A stretch of DNA of 60,000 nt from Mesostigma viride (taxonomy: Eukaryota > Streptophyta > Mesostigmatophyceae > Mesostigmatales > Mesostigmataceae). The position numbers and the translations under genes are program-made. The stretch covers positions 9,270,468 through 9,330,467 of the forward strand of contig RPFO01000041.1 of NCBI GenBank assembly GCA_009746045.1. The letters run 5' to 3'. The notes under the pieces are model-generated. The model worked only from the letters and a program-made list of their open reading frames with translations. It had not been told where the DNA came from and made no database searches. Numbering within the stretch: the first letter of the stretch is position 1; each line of letters opens with the position of its first letter. This document shows positions 59,842 through 60,000 of this stretch, one piece after another.

Positions 59842-60000
59842 TGCTGCCCGATTCGGGACACGCCCTGCCTAGAAGATAGACCTGCTCGAAGCGGAAAATC
59901 CTTTTATAAATAGCTCCTTTCCCTCGTTTGTTTTCCTGAGAAATGTTGCGTACTGTCGTAGATAGGTAATTGTTTGGTTCTACGGTGGAGAGACGACTAG

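Overview
This is nuclear DNA of a eukaryote, most likely a green alga (chlorophyte-like; moderate confidence, no rRNA or organelle marker is present). The reasons are GC-rich multi-exon genes with GT-AG introns, introns full of minisatellites, chromodomain Ty3/gypsy elements, a GT29 sialyltransferase-like gene and a very large fatty-acyl-AMP-ligase/acyl-carrier/membrane-acyltransferase gene. No bacterial operon, CRISPR array, rRNA gene or complete tRNA gene was seen.

Left third (1-23 kb): nested mobile elements. A Ty3/gypsy element on the minus strand runs off the left edge (LTR 3922-4479, small viroplasmin-like ORF, intact gag, start of pol). A second member of the family lies on the plus strand at 6072-20675, with two 571-bp LTRs that look identical by eye and a 5-bp target duplication CGAGG. 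It splits a Tnp2/CACTA-type transposase gene whose two halves lie at 5700-6071 and 20681-22870. Three further insertions sit inside this element: a hAT-like element with an 8-bp duplication, a 545-bp element built of two 206-bp palindromes, and a relative of the hAT-like element. The 5' end of a third family member starts at 59136. The family carries three ORFs beyond gag-pol: ORF0, which reads through the LTR end and primer-binding site; ORF1, an RNase H1 hybrid-binding/viroplasmin-like protein; and a 791-codon GC-rich ORF after the chromodomain.

Middle (23.5-41.2 kb, minus strand): one host gene encoding fatty-acyl-AMP ligase, acyl carrier protein and a Pls/PosA-type membrane acyltransferase. 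I resolved eight consecutive exons with matching phases (40318 to 23536) and two less certain ones upstream. Its introns hold a 64-copy 49-bp array and other minisatellites. The last exon ends in what looks like a captured Ty1/copia RNase H tail. One in-frame TAG and one apparent 1-nt frameshift suggest decay or sequence error.

Right part: a compact COA6-like cytochrome oxidase assembly gene (43665-43946, plus), then a GT29 sialyltransferase-like gene (54240 to 48422, minus, four exons, all phases consistent, 609 residues). Around these are fragments of non-LTR retrotransposons, a TIR element, a tandem duplication (56963-59056) and the third LTR.

The two signals I find most novel are (1) the accessory ORFs of the gypsy family, including ORF0 and the viroplasmin-like ORF1, with a possible splice donor and a conserved G8 slip site; and (2) degenerate copies of exon edges, splice sites included, repeated through the neighbouring introns of both large host genes.
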